A stretch of DNA of 64,000 bases from Methylibium sp. NZG (GCA_001263235.1 LGRD01000037.1:1-64000), one strand, 5' to 3'; counted from the first letter of the stretch, positions 48,425 to 57,298 are shown. Notes: generated from the sequence alone by a model not told the origin. Program-made: numbers and translations.

Positions 48425-49525
48425 TCAGGCCCGTCCGCGCAGTGCGGCGAGCCGGTAGGCGGCAGTGCGTGCCGCGGTGTATCCCTGGCGGGCCACGGCG
48501 GCGGCGCCGGTGGCCACCGTTCCGGCGAAGCGGCTGCCGCTGGATGCGGCCGATGCTGTCGCGCGACCAGCCGCGTACGGAAGTCCGGCGCCGGCACGGA
48601 CCACACCACCCGCCGCCGCCGCGGCCCCCGAGCTTCGCGCCGCCGACGCGGAGCGCAGACCCGAAACCATCATCGCGTTCTGGATCATCTGGATGCCTTG
48701 CTGGACTGCGGCGCCGCCAGTCAGCGCGGAGGCGAGGCTCGGCGCCTGGAAGCAGATGATTGCCATCAACACCATCACAACGCAATACTTCAAGCTCTCT
48801 CCGACCACATTGAACGCGGGACCCAGGAAGCCGCCCTGGTCATTGATTGCCTGCACGATTGCATCGCCCATGTAGGCGCTGAGGCCCAGCGCGAAGAAGG
48901 CGAACCACGTAAGGACGACGGCGTTCAAGAGCATCGACAGCCAGCTATCGAAGAAGCGAGCGGTAGGCCGCCATGCGAGGCAGAGCACGAAGATCGGGCC
49001 CACAGCAAGGACGAAGGTCAGCACCAGCTTTGCCAATGTGACGACGAACATCGCAATGCAGAGAAAGACGACGTTGCCGATTGAGCAGATCGCTGCCGCA
49101 AACAAGAGGTCCAGCCGCGTGATGCCGGCTTCCTTCAGCAGATCAATCACGAGCTTGCTGGCCTTGTCGTTGAATGCATCCAGCAGCGCATACGGCGACG
49201 AGATCGTCATGGGATCGACGGCAGCCGGAAGGAACGTGGATGCAACGCCCATCGCCAGGGCATTCGCAGTGTCGGATACGTTCGAGATGTAGAAGCCGGA
49301 CTGCAGCGCGAAGGCGAGGACAAGGCCGATCTTGAAGACCTTCCACATGAAGACCGGCAGCGTCTCGGACACCTCGTTGCGAAGGACGGCCCAACCGTAC
49401 AAAGCTACCCACAGCGTCATGGCTGTCAACGCGATAGGTGCAATGGCCGTCATCAGGGTCGACACAACGCCAAGCAGGTACGTGCTCAAGACATTGGTGA
49501 ACTGCGTGCCAACCCAGCTGAACAT
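48425..49525 (-). CDS. virB6: VirB6/TrbL-like polytopic channel protein
   Basis: 366 residues with about six to seven membrane helices in residues 20-260, including GWAVLRNEVSETLPVFMWKV (a VirB6 hallmark) and VVFLCIAMFVVTLAKLVLTF. The C-terminal 100 residues are Ala/Gly/Arg-rich and soluble. Forms the inner-membrane channel. It is 12 bp after the 135-residue periplasmic protein gene and 24 bp before virB5. Confidence 0.9.
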   Translation of the reverse strand: MFSWVGTQFTNVLSTYLLGVVSTLMTAIAPIALTAMTLWVALYGWAVLRNEVSETLPVFMWKVFKIGLVLAFALQSGFYISNVSDTANALAMGVASTFLPAAVDPMTISSPYALLDAFNDKASKLVIDLLKEAGITRLDLLFAAAICSIGNVVFLCIAMFVVTLAKLVLTFVLAVGPIFVLCLAWRPTARFFDSWLSMLLNAVVLTWFAFFALGLSAYMGDAIVQAINDQGGFLGPAFNVVGESLKYCVVMVLMAIICFQAPSLASALTGGAAVQQGIQMIQNAMMVSGLRSASAARSSGAAAAAGGVVRAGAGLPYAAGRATASAASSGSRFAGTVATGAAAVARQGYTAARTAAYRLAALRGRA

Positions 49526-49537
49526 CGCATCTCCCGA

Positions 49538-49945
49538 CTATTGAACTTCGCCGAAGGGCAGCGCCTTGGTGCTCACGCACTTGCTGCCAATGTCAGGGCG
49601 CTGGCATTGCATCCACTGCCCTCCGGTCTTGACGACCCATATCCGGGTGCGCTTTTCCGTACCGTACGTCGAGCCCCGGCAAGTGCCGGGGCGAGCGTAG
49701 ATTTCAGTGCACTCTCGCAGCCCTTCCGACGTTTCAACCATTCGCCAACCGCTGCCGGTGCATCCCGCTTTCTCGGCCAGGCAGGGTGCAGGCAGGCCAG
49801 CACCCGGAATCGGCGGTGTCTCGACCTTCTTCGTCCCATCGGGCATCGCCTTCACGGCTTCGTTGCCCTTGACGAACTGCGCCATCGACGACGCACTGGC
49901 GAACGCCAGCGCGACCATTGCGAGGAGACGGCGAACGGCTTTCAT
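49538..49945 (-). CDS. Small Cys-rich exported protein between virB4 and virB6
   Basis: 135 residues with a signal peptide (MVALAFASASSMAQ, cut near residue 22) and seven cysteines, several in a CTEIYARPGTC / CQRPDIGSKC pattern that suggests disulfides in the periplasm. No lipobox. Its place between virB4 and virB6 is where virB5 or entry-exclusion (eex) genes lie in related systems. I cannot name a family. It overlaps virB4 by four bases (ATGA) and so belongs to the operon. Confidence 0.7.
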   Translation of the reverse strand: MKAVRRLLAMVALAFASASSMAQFVKGNEAVKAMPDGTKKVETPPIPGAGLPAPCLAEKAGCTGSGWRMVETSEGLRECTEIYARPGTCRGSTYGTEKRTRIWVVKTGGQWMQCQRPDIGSKCVSTKALPFGEVQ

Positions 49946-52440
49946 GCGGCACTCCTTGAGGTTCGAAACCTTCGATCCTGAACCTCATGAAGCAGCACGG
50001 GAAGCCATTGAAACGGATCGTCACCGTGTCGTACGCGGATGTCGTCGAGCAGGGACACGTTGTCGGTGGTGGCCGACAGTACGGTGATGAAGTCGTCCAG
50101 CCCCGATAGATCGAGCTCGCAGATCGCGCTGGCGTGGCCCTGCTTGACGAGGAAACGACGCCCGCCCTGGGCGCCAAGGCTGCGCACGATGTCGTATTCA
50201 GCCTCGCTCAGCCCGAAGCCCTCGACGTACTCCTCGCGCACCGCCTCGGGATTGGCGAGGAAGATCTTGGTGACGCTCTGCTCGATCATCGTGCGACCGA
50301 TCGGGTGGCGCAGCACGTCCGACGGGCTCTGCGTGTCGAAGATGCCCAGGCCGTTCTGCTTGCGGATCGTCTTCTGCTTCTGCTTGGCGAAGTCGCTGAA
50401 GATCGGGTGGTCCAGCGCCTTCCAGAACTCAGAGATGACGTAGATCAGCCGCTCGCCGTTGACCAGTTCTTCCATCACCTGCAGCAGGTAGAGCATCACC
50501 GGTGTGCGGACCTCGGGCAGGTCGAGGAACTCGCTCGTGTCGAAGCCGATGACTGAGGCGGAGTCGAGATCGATCAGGCGGTCTTCGGCCTGGTCGAACA
50601 CCCACCCCAACGCGCCACCCTGGCACCAGCGGCCGAGCCGCTCGTACAAGCTGTTCTCGCCGGTCTTCGGCAGGTTCTGCCGCACCGTCGAGAATCGGCG
50701 CAAAGCGGGCGGCATCATCGCGACTGCCTTGACGGCATCGGCGATGGCACGCTCGTCCGAGGGCATCAGCGGGAGCGCCGGCGTTTCGATGCATGTACGG
50801 ATCAGCTGCTCCCAGAACTGGATGCGGGCCGGTGTCGGCTCCCGTTGAAGCGGGTTGCACCCAGTCGGCTTGCCGGCTTCCAGTGTGAAGTAGCGACCGC
50901 CGAGCGCCCGCATCGCGATTTCGCAACCACGGTCCAGGTCGAACAGCACGAGGCGCGGTGCCGGGTTCCACTTCCGCGTCAGCGTCAGCAAGAACATCTC
51001 GAGCGTGGTCTTCCCGACGCCGGTCGAGCCGATGATCAGCGTGTTGCCGGGCAGCTTCTTGTCTGCCGAGTCCTCGCCTTCGGGGCTGCTGTGCAGGTTC
51101 AGGTAGAAGGGCTGACCCGATGGCGTGCGCAGCAAGGCGAGGGCTTCGCCCCAGGGGTTGCCGTCGCGCTTGCCGCGCGCGAAGTTGTGGCTGGCGGCCA
51201 GGGCTGCGAAGGCGCGCGAGGACAGCTTCGCGTCCCTTGGACGCCACTGCCAGTTGCCCGGCATCTGCGCGAACCATGCCGCGTCGGCCACCAGATCGAC
51301 TGGCGACATCTGCAAGCTCGATGCTTCACCCACCGCGCCGATGGCCTGTGCCGCACGGCGGCCCGCATCGGCCACATCGTCACCGAAGACGACCAGGCTG
51401 TAGTGGTACTCGCCCATGCAGAACTGGCCGTCACCGAGTTCGTTGAGTGCCACGTCCATCTCGGCGACCTGGCTGGCCACCACGTCGTCGCTGGCGATCA
51501 GCTGGTCGCGCTGGAGTTCGAGTGCGCGCATGGCTTCACGTCGCGGCAGGATCGAGAAGCTCTGGGTTTCGATGAACTCGCTGGCTTCATAGAGCAGCGC
51601 GTTCAGGATGCCGGGCTGCACAGCGTCGGCGTACTCCTTGATGTCCACGAGTGCCGCGTAGCGCCGGGCGTCACCTTGTCGCAGTTCGAGCTTGTCGCCG
51701 CCGAAGGACAGGCGTGTCGTCGGCAGCGAGCGATACAGCGGCCCGGCCATGGCTGGTATCGGTTGCGAGCAACCGTTGGCGAGGTAGCCGAGGAACTCGG
51801 CAACCTCGGAGCAGCAGCGCCCGCGGTCGATTCGGTTCCCGAGAAGCTCCGGCCCGAAACCGCGCAGCACTCGCGCCACGAGTGCCGAGCGCTCTTCCAT
51901 CACCCGCAACGCGTCGGTCTGTGCTGCCGCGATGGCTTCACGGGAGCGCTTCGTCGATTGCAGCGCTCGGCTGACCCGCGAGACGTTGGGCCGGTAGACG
52001 AGCGTGAGGTACAGCTCGTTGCTCATCATGCGGTGCTTGGCCAGCTTCGCTTGGTAGGCGATCGACAGATCGCGCGCGAACCCCTTGTCATGCGGATGCT
52101 GGAGCGCATCGCTGACGACGCGGTGCAAGCGGTGCGTCCAGACGGCCCATTGGCCGCCGGCCAGGTTGCGCAGCAGGCTGCACAGCGCTTCGTGACGCTC
52201 GGCGATCAGGTGTTCGTCGGCGCACTCGAAGGGCACGCCGTCGAGGCGCCAGACACGCAGGTAGTCACCGCCACGGGTGATCACGTCATGCTCGCTGACC
52301 AGCGAGGAGAACGGCACGAAGCGAGCGAGCGGATTCTCGGTCCGTGCCTGCTTCCAATAGCGCGGGGTCGGCAGCGGCCGACGCGCGGCGCTCGGGCCGT
52401 TGCCGTTCGCAGCCGTCGCGGCCTCAGGCGTGCCAAGCAT
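49942..52440 (-). CDS. virB4: VirB4 ATPase
   Basis: 832 residues. The VirB4/CagE N-terminal part lies in residues 1-420; the ATPase has Walker A IGSTGVGKTTLEMFL near residue 485 and Walker B ERLIYVISEFWKALD near residue 690. It energises pilus biogenesis. I take the ATG at 52440, which gives a 17-bp overlap with virB3; a longer frame to 52596 lies inside virB3. It is long for VirB4 by only a few residues. Confidence 0.94.
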   Translation of the reverse strand: MLGTPEAATAANGNGPSAARRPLPTPRYWKQARTENPLARFVPFSSLVSEHDVITRGGDYLRVWRLDGVPFECADEHLIAERHEALCSLLRNLAGGQWAVWTHRLHRVVSDALQHPHDKGFARDLSIAYQAKLAKHRMMSNELYLTLVYRPNVSRVSRALQSTKRSREAIAAAQTDALRVMEERSALVARVLRGFGPELLGNRIDRGRCCSEVAEFLGYLANGCSQPIPAMAGPLYRSLPTTRLSFGGDKLELRQGDARRYAALVDIKEYADAVQPGILNALLYEASEFIETQSFSILPRREAMRALELQRDQLIASDDVVASQVAEMDVALNELGDGQFCMGEYHYSLVVFGDDVADAGRRAAQAIGAVGEASSLQMSPVDLVADAAWFAQMPGNWQWRPRDAKLSSRAFAALAASHNFARGKRDGNPWGEALALLRTPSGQPFYLNLHSSPEGEDSADKKLPGNTLIIGSTGVGKTTLEMFLLTLTRKWNPAPRLVLFDLDRGCEIAMRALGGRYFTLEAGKPTGCNPLQREPTPARIQFWEQLIRTCIETPALPLMPSDERAIADAVKAVAMMPPALRRFSTVRQNLPKTGENSLYERLGRWCQGGALGWVFDQAEDRLIDLDSASVIGFDTSEFLDLPEVRTPVMLYLLQVMEELVNGERLIYVISEFWKALDHPIFSDFAKQKQKTIRKQNGLGIFDTQSPSDVLRHPIGRTMIEQSVTKIFLANPEAVREEYVEGFGLSEAEYDIVRSLGAQGGRRFLVKQGHASAICELDLSGLDDFITVLSATTDNVSLLDDIRVRHGDDPFQWLPVLLHEVQDRRFRTSRSAA

Positions 52441-52756
52441 CGCGTGCCCCTCGGTACAGGCTCGGCGCATAGCTGCGCGCATGCCAGAAGCGCCGGTTGC
52501 GGTCGTGCAGCCGCAGCTTGGCTGCGACGAACATCTGCCGGAAGCGCTGGTCGTCCTTCGAGGTGACGTAGCGCATCCAGGCCAGCGCCGGTGCAATGGC
52601 GACGAGAACCGCGAGCGCGATCCACCAGCTCACGAGGATGCCGCCCCACATGATGAGCAGCATCCCGGTGCCGAACAGCACCACCAGTGGCACGAGCGGA
52701 ATGCCCAGCTTCATCGCCGGCCTCGTGGCACCCTTGTAGATAGCTTCGCCGAGCAT
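52424..52756 (-). CDS. virB3: VirB3 membrane protein
   Basis: 110 residues with one or two N-terminal membrane helices (LGIPLVPLVVLFGTGMLLIM and WWIALAVLVAIAPALAW) and a basic cytosolic tail. It begins with the typical IYKGATRPAM signature. Between virB2 and virB4, overlapping virB4 by 17 bp. Confidence 0.92.
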   Translation of the reverse strand: MLGEAIYKGATRPAMKLGIPLVPLVVLFGTGMLLIMWGGILVSWWIALAVLVAIAPALAWMRYVTSKDDQRFRQMFVAAKLRLHDRNRRFWHARSYAPSLYRGARDAWHA

Positions 52757-52771
52757 GGCAGTCGCCCCGCG

Positions 52772-53071
52772 TCAGGTGACGATGTAGCTGGCGAAAGCCG
52801 CCGCGCCGCCGACCAGCGTGCCACCGATCAGCACGTTCGCCACGTCGGCCAGGCGCGCGCCCTGGAAGATCATCTTGAAGCCGGCCCAGATGATCGCGAT
52901 CGTCACGACCGCGATCGAGATGGTCACCAGGATCGTGTTGATGTTGGTGACCGTCGTGTTGATCTTGTCGAAGCCCTGCGCAAGGGCCAGGTGGGGGATC
53001 GCTGCCGACACGGCGAGCGCTGCCGCTGCGGCCTGCCGGGCCTTCGGTTGGATGCTGTCGATGATCCTCAT
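52772..53071 (-). CDS. virB2: VirB2 major pilin
   Basis: 99 residues: a signal peptide ending AAIPHLALAQ near residue 32, then two hydrophobic helices (TILVTISIAVVTIAIIWAGF and a Gly/Ala-rich GGTLVGGAAAFASYIV), the standard T4SS pilin layout. The ATG at 53071 overlaps the virB1 stop by four bases. A much longer open frame upstream is a shadow of virB1. Confidence 0.92.
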   Translation of the reverse strand: MRIIDSIQPKARQAAAAALAVSAAIPHLALAQGFDKINTTVTNINTILVTISIAVVTIAIIWAGFKMIFQGARLADVANVLIGGTLVGGAAAFASYIVT

Positions 53072-53580
53072 GACGACGACTCCTGGCTGATCAAGGCGCG
53101 CGCAGCGCGCTGAGGGGTTCGAGTAGGTGATGTGGCTGCGGCGACGACACGCGCGACGTAGCCGTGGCGCACGCCGGTACTGAAGTTGCCGCTGTAGTAG
53201 CAGGACAGGGCGCGCCGCAAAGCGGCCTGCTCGCTGGCCCCAGCGGACCCGCGCGCATGGCACTCGCCGAGCACCGCTTGCATCGCGCCGAGGCTGGTGC
53301 ACGGGTCGAGAGCGCTCTGTGGCGTCAGACCCAGCCGGGTGAAGTTGGCGATGTTGATCTGGCCAAGGCCCACGCTGTAGTTCCACCCCGCGGCTTGCAG
53401 CGCAGCGATGGTCGCAAGCGCTTCGGCTCGCGTTCGCGGCTGGCGTTCGAGCTGCCCGCCCACCACGCCGATGGCGAAGGGGTTGACGGCGCTTTCGACC
53501 GTGACGATGGCGCGCACGGTGTCGGGGTGCACCTGCGGCGCACAGGCAATCGCCAGGGCGAGAAAGGTTGCGGCGTCCAC
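53068..53580 (-). CDS. virB1: VirB1-like lytic transglycosylase
   Basis: 170 residues from a GTG at 53580. The catalytic Glu lies in IVTVESAVNPFAIG near residue 27 and the SLT motifs NYSVGLGQINIANF and LSCYYSGNF follow. It locally opens peptidoglycan for channel assembly. The ATG of a longer frame is not credible as it runs through the neighbouring gene. It is 11 bp after the upstream exported-protein gene. The signal sequence is short (VDAATFLALAIACAPQ). Confidence 0.88.
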   Translation of the reverse strand: MDAATFLALAIACAPQVHPDTVRAIVTVESAVNPFAIGVVGGQLERQPRTRAEALATIAALQAAGWNYSVGLGQINIANFTRLGLTPQSALDPCTSLGAMQAVLGECHARGSAGASEQAALRRALSCYYSGNFSTGVRHGYVARVVAAATSPTRTPQRAARALISQESSS

Positions 53581-53591
53581 GGCGGCCTCGA

Positions 53592-54173
53592 TTACGGCAA
53601 GTCGGCCGGAGGCGGTGGCAGCGCGGCCAGCCACTTCGCGTAGTCGTCGTCGAAGCGTGTGTCCCAGGTGCCGAGCTGAGTCTTGGCGCCCGGGCTGAAG
53701 TCGGTCACCGAGTCGCCACCGAAGCTCCACCAGGTGCGCGAGAACGGCGCGCCGTTGATCGAGACCGAGATCGCACCGCTGTAGTCGCACTGGTAGATCG
53801 GCGCGCTCTCACCGTCGATGACCCGCGTGTACTGCGGCGGGCAGAAAGCAGGCGCGCTGGACCAGGCGTGGTTGGCGGAATTGCCGGCGCCGGACATGCT
53901 GCAGGTCGGGAAGGGCTTGCCCTTGGCCAGGTCCTTGAAAACCTGCCGCACCGGCGGCACGCATTGGGGAATGGCGCGCCAGCTCGGTGCAGCCAAGCAC
54001 AGCAGCACCAGGCAGCCATCGACCGCTCGTGCGGGGGTCGGAACAAGTGCCACCGCCGCTGCGAGCAGCAGGCCGAGTGCATGCGTCACGATCATCGGCA
54101 GTGACCTGGTGCCTATCGCATCGCCCCGCTTGGCAGCGGCCTGTGGGCGGTCTACATTCGTTTCGCTGTGCAT
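53592..54173 (-). CDS. Exported Cys-containing protein heading the virB operon
   Basis: 193 residues from the ATG at 54173, which has a GAGG ribosome site; a second ATG at 54095 would give 167 residues and a cleaner signal peptide (ALGLLLAAAVALVPTPARA). The mature part has several Cys (CLVLLCLAAPSW, IPQCVPPV, FPTCSMSG, PPQYTRVID, IYQCDYSG) and no recognised domain. Found as the first gene of the transfer operon, it may be a conserved accessory of this T4SS type. Function unknown. Confidence 0.7.
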   Translation of the reverse strand: MHSETNVDRPQAAAKRGDAIGTRSLPMIVTHALGLLLAAAVALVPTPARAVDGCLVLLCLAAPSWRAIPQCVPPVRQVFKDLAKGKPFPTCSMSGAGNSANHAWSSAPAFCPPQYTRVIDGESAPIYQCDYSGAISVSINGAPFSRTWWSFGGDSVTDFSPGAKTQLGTWDTRFDDDYAKWLAALPPPPADLP

Positions 54174-54273
54174 GGTGAGCGTCCTCGACTTGGCGGTGCT
54201 GTAAGGAGCCATCCCGGGATGCCTCGTCGAACACCGTGAGGACAATCTAGGACCAAAGCCCCGCAATCCCCGC

Positions 54274-54297
54274 GCTGGATTCGGGCCCGTTTCCAGC
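54274..54297. promoter_or_regulatory. Element-wide palindromic operator, site 4
   Basis: GCTGGATTCGGG followed directly by CCCGTTTCCAGC, an inverted repeat with mismatches in the middle of the arms. It lies in the 147-bp gap between the virB operon (minus) and the MnmH-like gene (plus), so it is well placed to control the transfer operon, the MnmH-like gene, or both. Confidence 0.6.
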
Positions 54298-54320
54298 ACA
54301 ACCGACGCAGATCGAACGCG

Positions 54321-55343
54321 ATGCCCAGCTCTTTTGCTCCTGTCGGCTCGCCGGTGCATCCGCACCAACTCGAGGTTCAGGACTTCAGCCTCTACGCGCT
54401 GGTCATCGATGCGCGACACCCGGCGGCCTATGCGCAGGACCACATCCCGGGCGCAGTCAACGTGCCTGCTGCAACAGCGACTCCAGGGGCGGCATTGCCG
54501 ATGCCGTGCGAACTGGCAGCGCACGCCGAAGGCCTCGTTCGCGACGACATGGTGCTCGTGTACTGCGACCGAGGCGGACTCGACAGCGAGGAGTGGGCCA
54601 GGCCTTTGCGTGCCGCCGGATTCGCCGTCGATGTGCTTGGCGGAGGCTGGGGCAACTACCGGCGCTGGGTCGCCGCGGGGCTGGAACTGCTGCCTCGCGC
54701 GCTGTCGTTCCGCCACCTGGTCGCGCCACCCGTCAGTGGCCTGTGTCGAATCCTCGGCGTGCTGGCCCGCCAGGGCCAGCAGGTGCTCGACATCTCGGAA
54801 CTGGCCGGGCAGCGCCTCGTGCCGGGGCTCACGCTGCCGGGGGACGCGCCGCCGTCGCAGGAGGCATTCGAAACGCTGCTGCTGGATCGCCTGCGCAAGC
54901 TCGATCCTGACCTGCCGGTCTGGGTCAGGGCTGGACCCGCGCCGCTCACCGCCCTCACGCTGCCCCCGGCCCTGCGCGACGCGCTTGCCCGCGCCGACGA
55001 GGTGCTGCTTCAGGTGCCGCTCGCCGAACGCGCGCGGGCGTGGCTCGAGCGAATCCAGGCGATGCGAACCCCGTTGCCGAGCCTGATTGCAGCTTTCAGC
55101 GCTTCGGCCTTGCCGCCGCCTTCGGGCCTGGCGCAGCAATGGGGCTCGCTGGACGCTGCCGGTCACACGCTCGAAGCCCTCTCGGGGATCATCAAGGCGT
55201 ACATCGACCCCAATAACGAGGTGGCACGCTCAGGGCCGCAGTCACGGTCGATCAGCCTGGGCTCGCTCGACACTGATGCGGTGGTTGCCGCGATGACGGA
55301 TTGGTTGCGTGCCTTGCCGGCGACGCAACCGCGCGGAGGCTAG
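54321..55343 (+). CDS. MnmH/SelU-like rhodanese protein with a lost P-loop
   Basis: 340 residues, close to the 364 of E. coli MnmH (YbbB), the tRNA 2-selenouridine synthase. The rhodanese half keeps IDARHPAAYAQDHIPGAVNVP and the active Cys82 in VYCDRGGLDS. In the second half, LDISELAGQRL, PPSQEAFETLL and the end KAYIDPNNE match MnmH segments. However, the GxTGSGKT P-loop is replaced by APPVSGLCRIL (residues 135-145) and the DESR and HRGSAFG motifs are gone. So it probably cannot bind nucleotide as MnmH does. It overlaps the tail of the convergent LuxR gene by four bases. The new function is unknown. Confidence 0.75.
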   Translation: MPSSFAPVGSPVHPHQLEVQDFSLYALVIDARHPAAYAQDHIPGAVNVPAATATPGAALPMPCELAAHAEGLVRDDMVLVYCDRGGLDSEEWARPLRAAGFAVDVLGGGWGNYRRWVAAGLELLPRALSFRHLVAPPVSGLCRILGVLARQGQQVLDISELAGQRLVPGLTLPGDAPPSQEAFETLLLDRLRKLDPDLPVWVRAGPAPLTALTLPPALRDALARADEVLLQVPLAERARAWLERIQAMRTPLPSLIAAFSASALPPPSGLAQQWGSLDAAGHTLEALSGIIKAYIDPNNEVARSGPQSRSISLGSLDTDAVVAAMTDWLRALPATQPRGG

Positions 55344-56122
55344 AGCAGCCCGTAGAGGCGAGCCAGCCTGACCGCCGCGCGGCGATTCTGCGCACCCAGC
55401 TTGGCGCTGACCCGCTGAAAGCGGCAATCGATGGTCTTGGCCTCGGTCTTCAGGGCCGCGGCGATCATCTTGCTGCTGTGGCCCGCCTCTTCGTGCCGAA
55501 GCAGCGCTATGTCGTCGGCGGTGATGCGGGCCTTGTCGATGAGTTCGCGCAGAATCGACCGGGCCAGCCATGCGTGCAGTTCCATGGCCAGCGCCCGCGC
55601 GAGCACGCGCACCGTGGCGTAGCCATCGCCGTCGAAGAACCCGGGTGTGGCCGATCCCAGAGCCAGCACGCCGACGCGCGACGGGCCGTGCGACGAAGGC
55701 GCCGGAGCGATGACCACCGAGGCGAAGCCAGCCCGCGCTGCCGCTTCGATGAAGGCTTCCTCGCGTGGCGAGTGCAGCACCAGTTCGCTCGATCGAATGG
55801 GCTCCGAGTCACCCATCGCATGGCGCAACCAGGGGTCGTCTTCGAACCATTGCTGGCGAGCGTATTCCGCGCTCCACAGCGGATCGCACGCCACCAGCGA
55901 ACGGTACGAGGCCAGGGTTGCATCGTCGCGCAGGAAGCTCATGAACAGGGCCGAATCGGCCGCAAGGTTGCCGACGACGGCCTGGAATCGCAGCAGCACT
56001 TCATCCATCGACGCCGCGGTGCTGACCCCTTCGATACCGAGCAGCGCGCGCGCCCGAAAAGCCTCGGTGAGCGTCAGCGCACCAAGGCCGAGTGGTTCAC
56101 CGTTTGCAGTCGAGGAACACAT
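55340..56122 (-). CDS. LuxR-type regulator with autoinducer-binding-like domain
   Basis: 260 residues from the ATG at 56122. Residues 30-170 look like an autoinducer-binding domain (ACDPLWSAEYARQQWFEDDPW holds the Trp/Tyr/Asp pattern of acyl-homoserine-lactone pockets). The C-terminal 60 residues are a GerE-type HTH (ITADDIALLRHEEAGHSSKMIAAAL, KTIDCRFQRVSAKLGAQNR). No luxI synthase is nearby, so it is a LuxR solo. It overlaps the upstream small gene by 26 bp. It may control transfer genes in response to cell density (inference). Confidence 0.82.
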   Translation of the reverse strand: MCSSTANGEPLGLGALTLTEAFRARALLGIEGVSTAASMDEVLLRFQAVVGNLAADSALFMSFLRDDATLASYRSLVACDPLWSAEYARQQWFEDDPWLRHAMGDSEPIRSSELVLHSPREEAFIEAAARAGFASVVIAPAPSSHGPSRVGVLALGSATPGFFDGDGYATVRVLARALAMELHAWLARSILRELIDKARITADDIALLRHEEAGHSSKMIAAALKTEAKTIDCRFQRVSAKLGAQNRRAAVRLARLYGLL

Positions 56123-56537
56123 CGCCTTCGCGACGCAGCCGGTCGTACAGCACCGGCTCGTCGAATCGCACCGTATCGGCTCCGCACCAGCGCGCGAAGG
56201 CTTCGTGCTCGGTGAACAGCAGGGTCTGAACGAGACACGCACCGAGAGATCGGCGCTGGGTGCGTTCAACCATCAGACCTGAAGTGGCGCTGCGCAGGAC
56301 GAACGCGACGGCCCCGTCTTCCGTGCGGAGCAATAAGGCGCCATCGTTTCCTGCCACAGGTCGTGCGACAAAGCGGACCTTGTCGGCGCGCTGTCGCTGC
56401 GCGTGGAGCAGAGCCCTCTTTTCGCCGAGAGGTCGCGCGCCCTCACTATCCCACTCGCGCTGTCTCGCGGCGCGCGAGGCGGAGACTTCGGCCGCCGCCG
56501 TATTCGACACGGCGGAAGATGCGGGTTCAGTTCTCAT
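56097..56537 (-). CDS. Unrecognised small protein upstream of the LuxR gene
   Basis: 146 residues from the ATG at 56537. The first 45 are low-complexity and polar; the rest (RFVARPVAGNDGALLLRTED, GAVAFVLRSATSGLMVERTQ, TLLFTEHEAFARWCGADTVR) reads like a compact folded alpha/beta domain. No signal peptide or membrane segment. It overlaps the LuxR gene and so is likely in the same operon. A longer open frame to 56921 runs through the hairpin region and is not supported. Confidence 0.6.
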   Translation of the reverse strand: MRTEPASSAVSNTAAAEVSASRAARQREWDSEGARPLGEKRALLHAQRQRADKVRFVARPVAGNDGALLLRTEDGAVAFVLRSATSGLMVERTQRRSLGACLVQTLLFTEHEAFARWCGADTVRFDEPVLYDRLRREGDVFLDCKR

Positions 56538-57298
56538 CCGTGCTCCAAACGGCCCGACGGGCGCGTGGACCGCCCGGAACGGCGGCTGAGCGACGACTTG
56601 TCGAACCGGATCGATTGGCGCGCCGCAATGGACGGATTCAGTTCCGGCACAAGGCATTTGTCCACTGCGGTTGCGTGTCGGCTCGTCACTTCCGTTACCG
56701 CGCCGGGCCGGACGAAGTTGTCCTGATTCGTCCCGGGCCGTCTCGTCATGAGTGCCCGCGCTGCGGGCACTGGTCATCCGGACGCTCGCTTCGGCGAGCG
56801 TCCGCACCCCTCGTCGCAGCGGTCGAGGCGGCCCCGCATCCGCCGCTCGCCCTGGTGCGAACCGTAGCGCCGCGCGCGCGGGCGCAAGGGCCTTTCGCGG
56901 CATAAACGGACCGCTTCCCACGCGCGCTTCGCTTCGCTGCGCGCGCGCAGGCCCCTTCCATTTATTCCACGGTGCCCTGGCGCCCGCGCTTCAGCGCGGC
57001 GCTGTCGGTCCCGCACGGCGACCGACGAATGCGGGGCAGGAATCACCTCCACACCGAATGCTTCGCCGAGGGATGAACAGCCACTCACGGCTCTCTCGGA
57101 AATTGGAGCAGGGGTGGAAGGCAAGGAGCCAAGGGCATGCGCAGAAGCGACGAATCGGGATTGAACGGCAAGCAACGACAGTTCTTACGGACCGTTGCCG
57201 TGCGAGACGAAACGGGACTGCTGCCGCCATCGGGCGTGCCGCCGTGATGGCGATGTCACGGCGTGCGCAACTCACCTTCAACGAACGGAGAAACGATC
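56538..57298. other. 760-bp structured gap before the large parB
   Basis: No firm gene. Two perfect hairpins are next to each other: AGTGCCCGC-3-GCGGGCACT at 56751-56771 and GGACGCTCGC-TTCG-GCGAGCGTCC at 56780-56803, the second with a stable TTCG tetraloop. Further on, CGCGCGC-rich and GCTTCGCTTCGCTGCGC stretches near 56900-56950 could also fold. The region could hold an origin, a non-coding RNA, or centromere-like sites for ParB. Confidence 0.5.
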
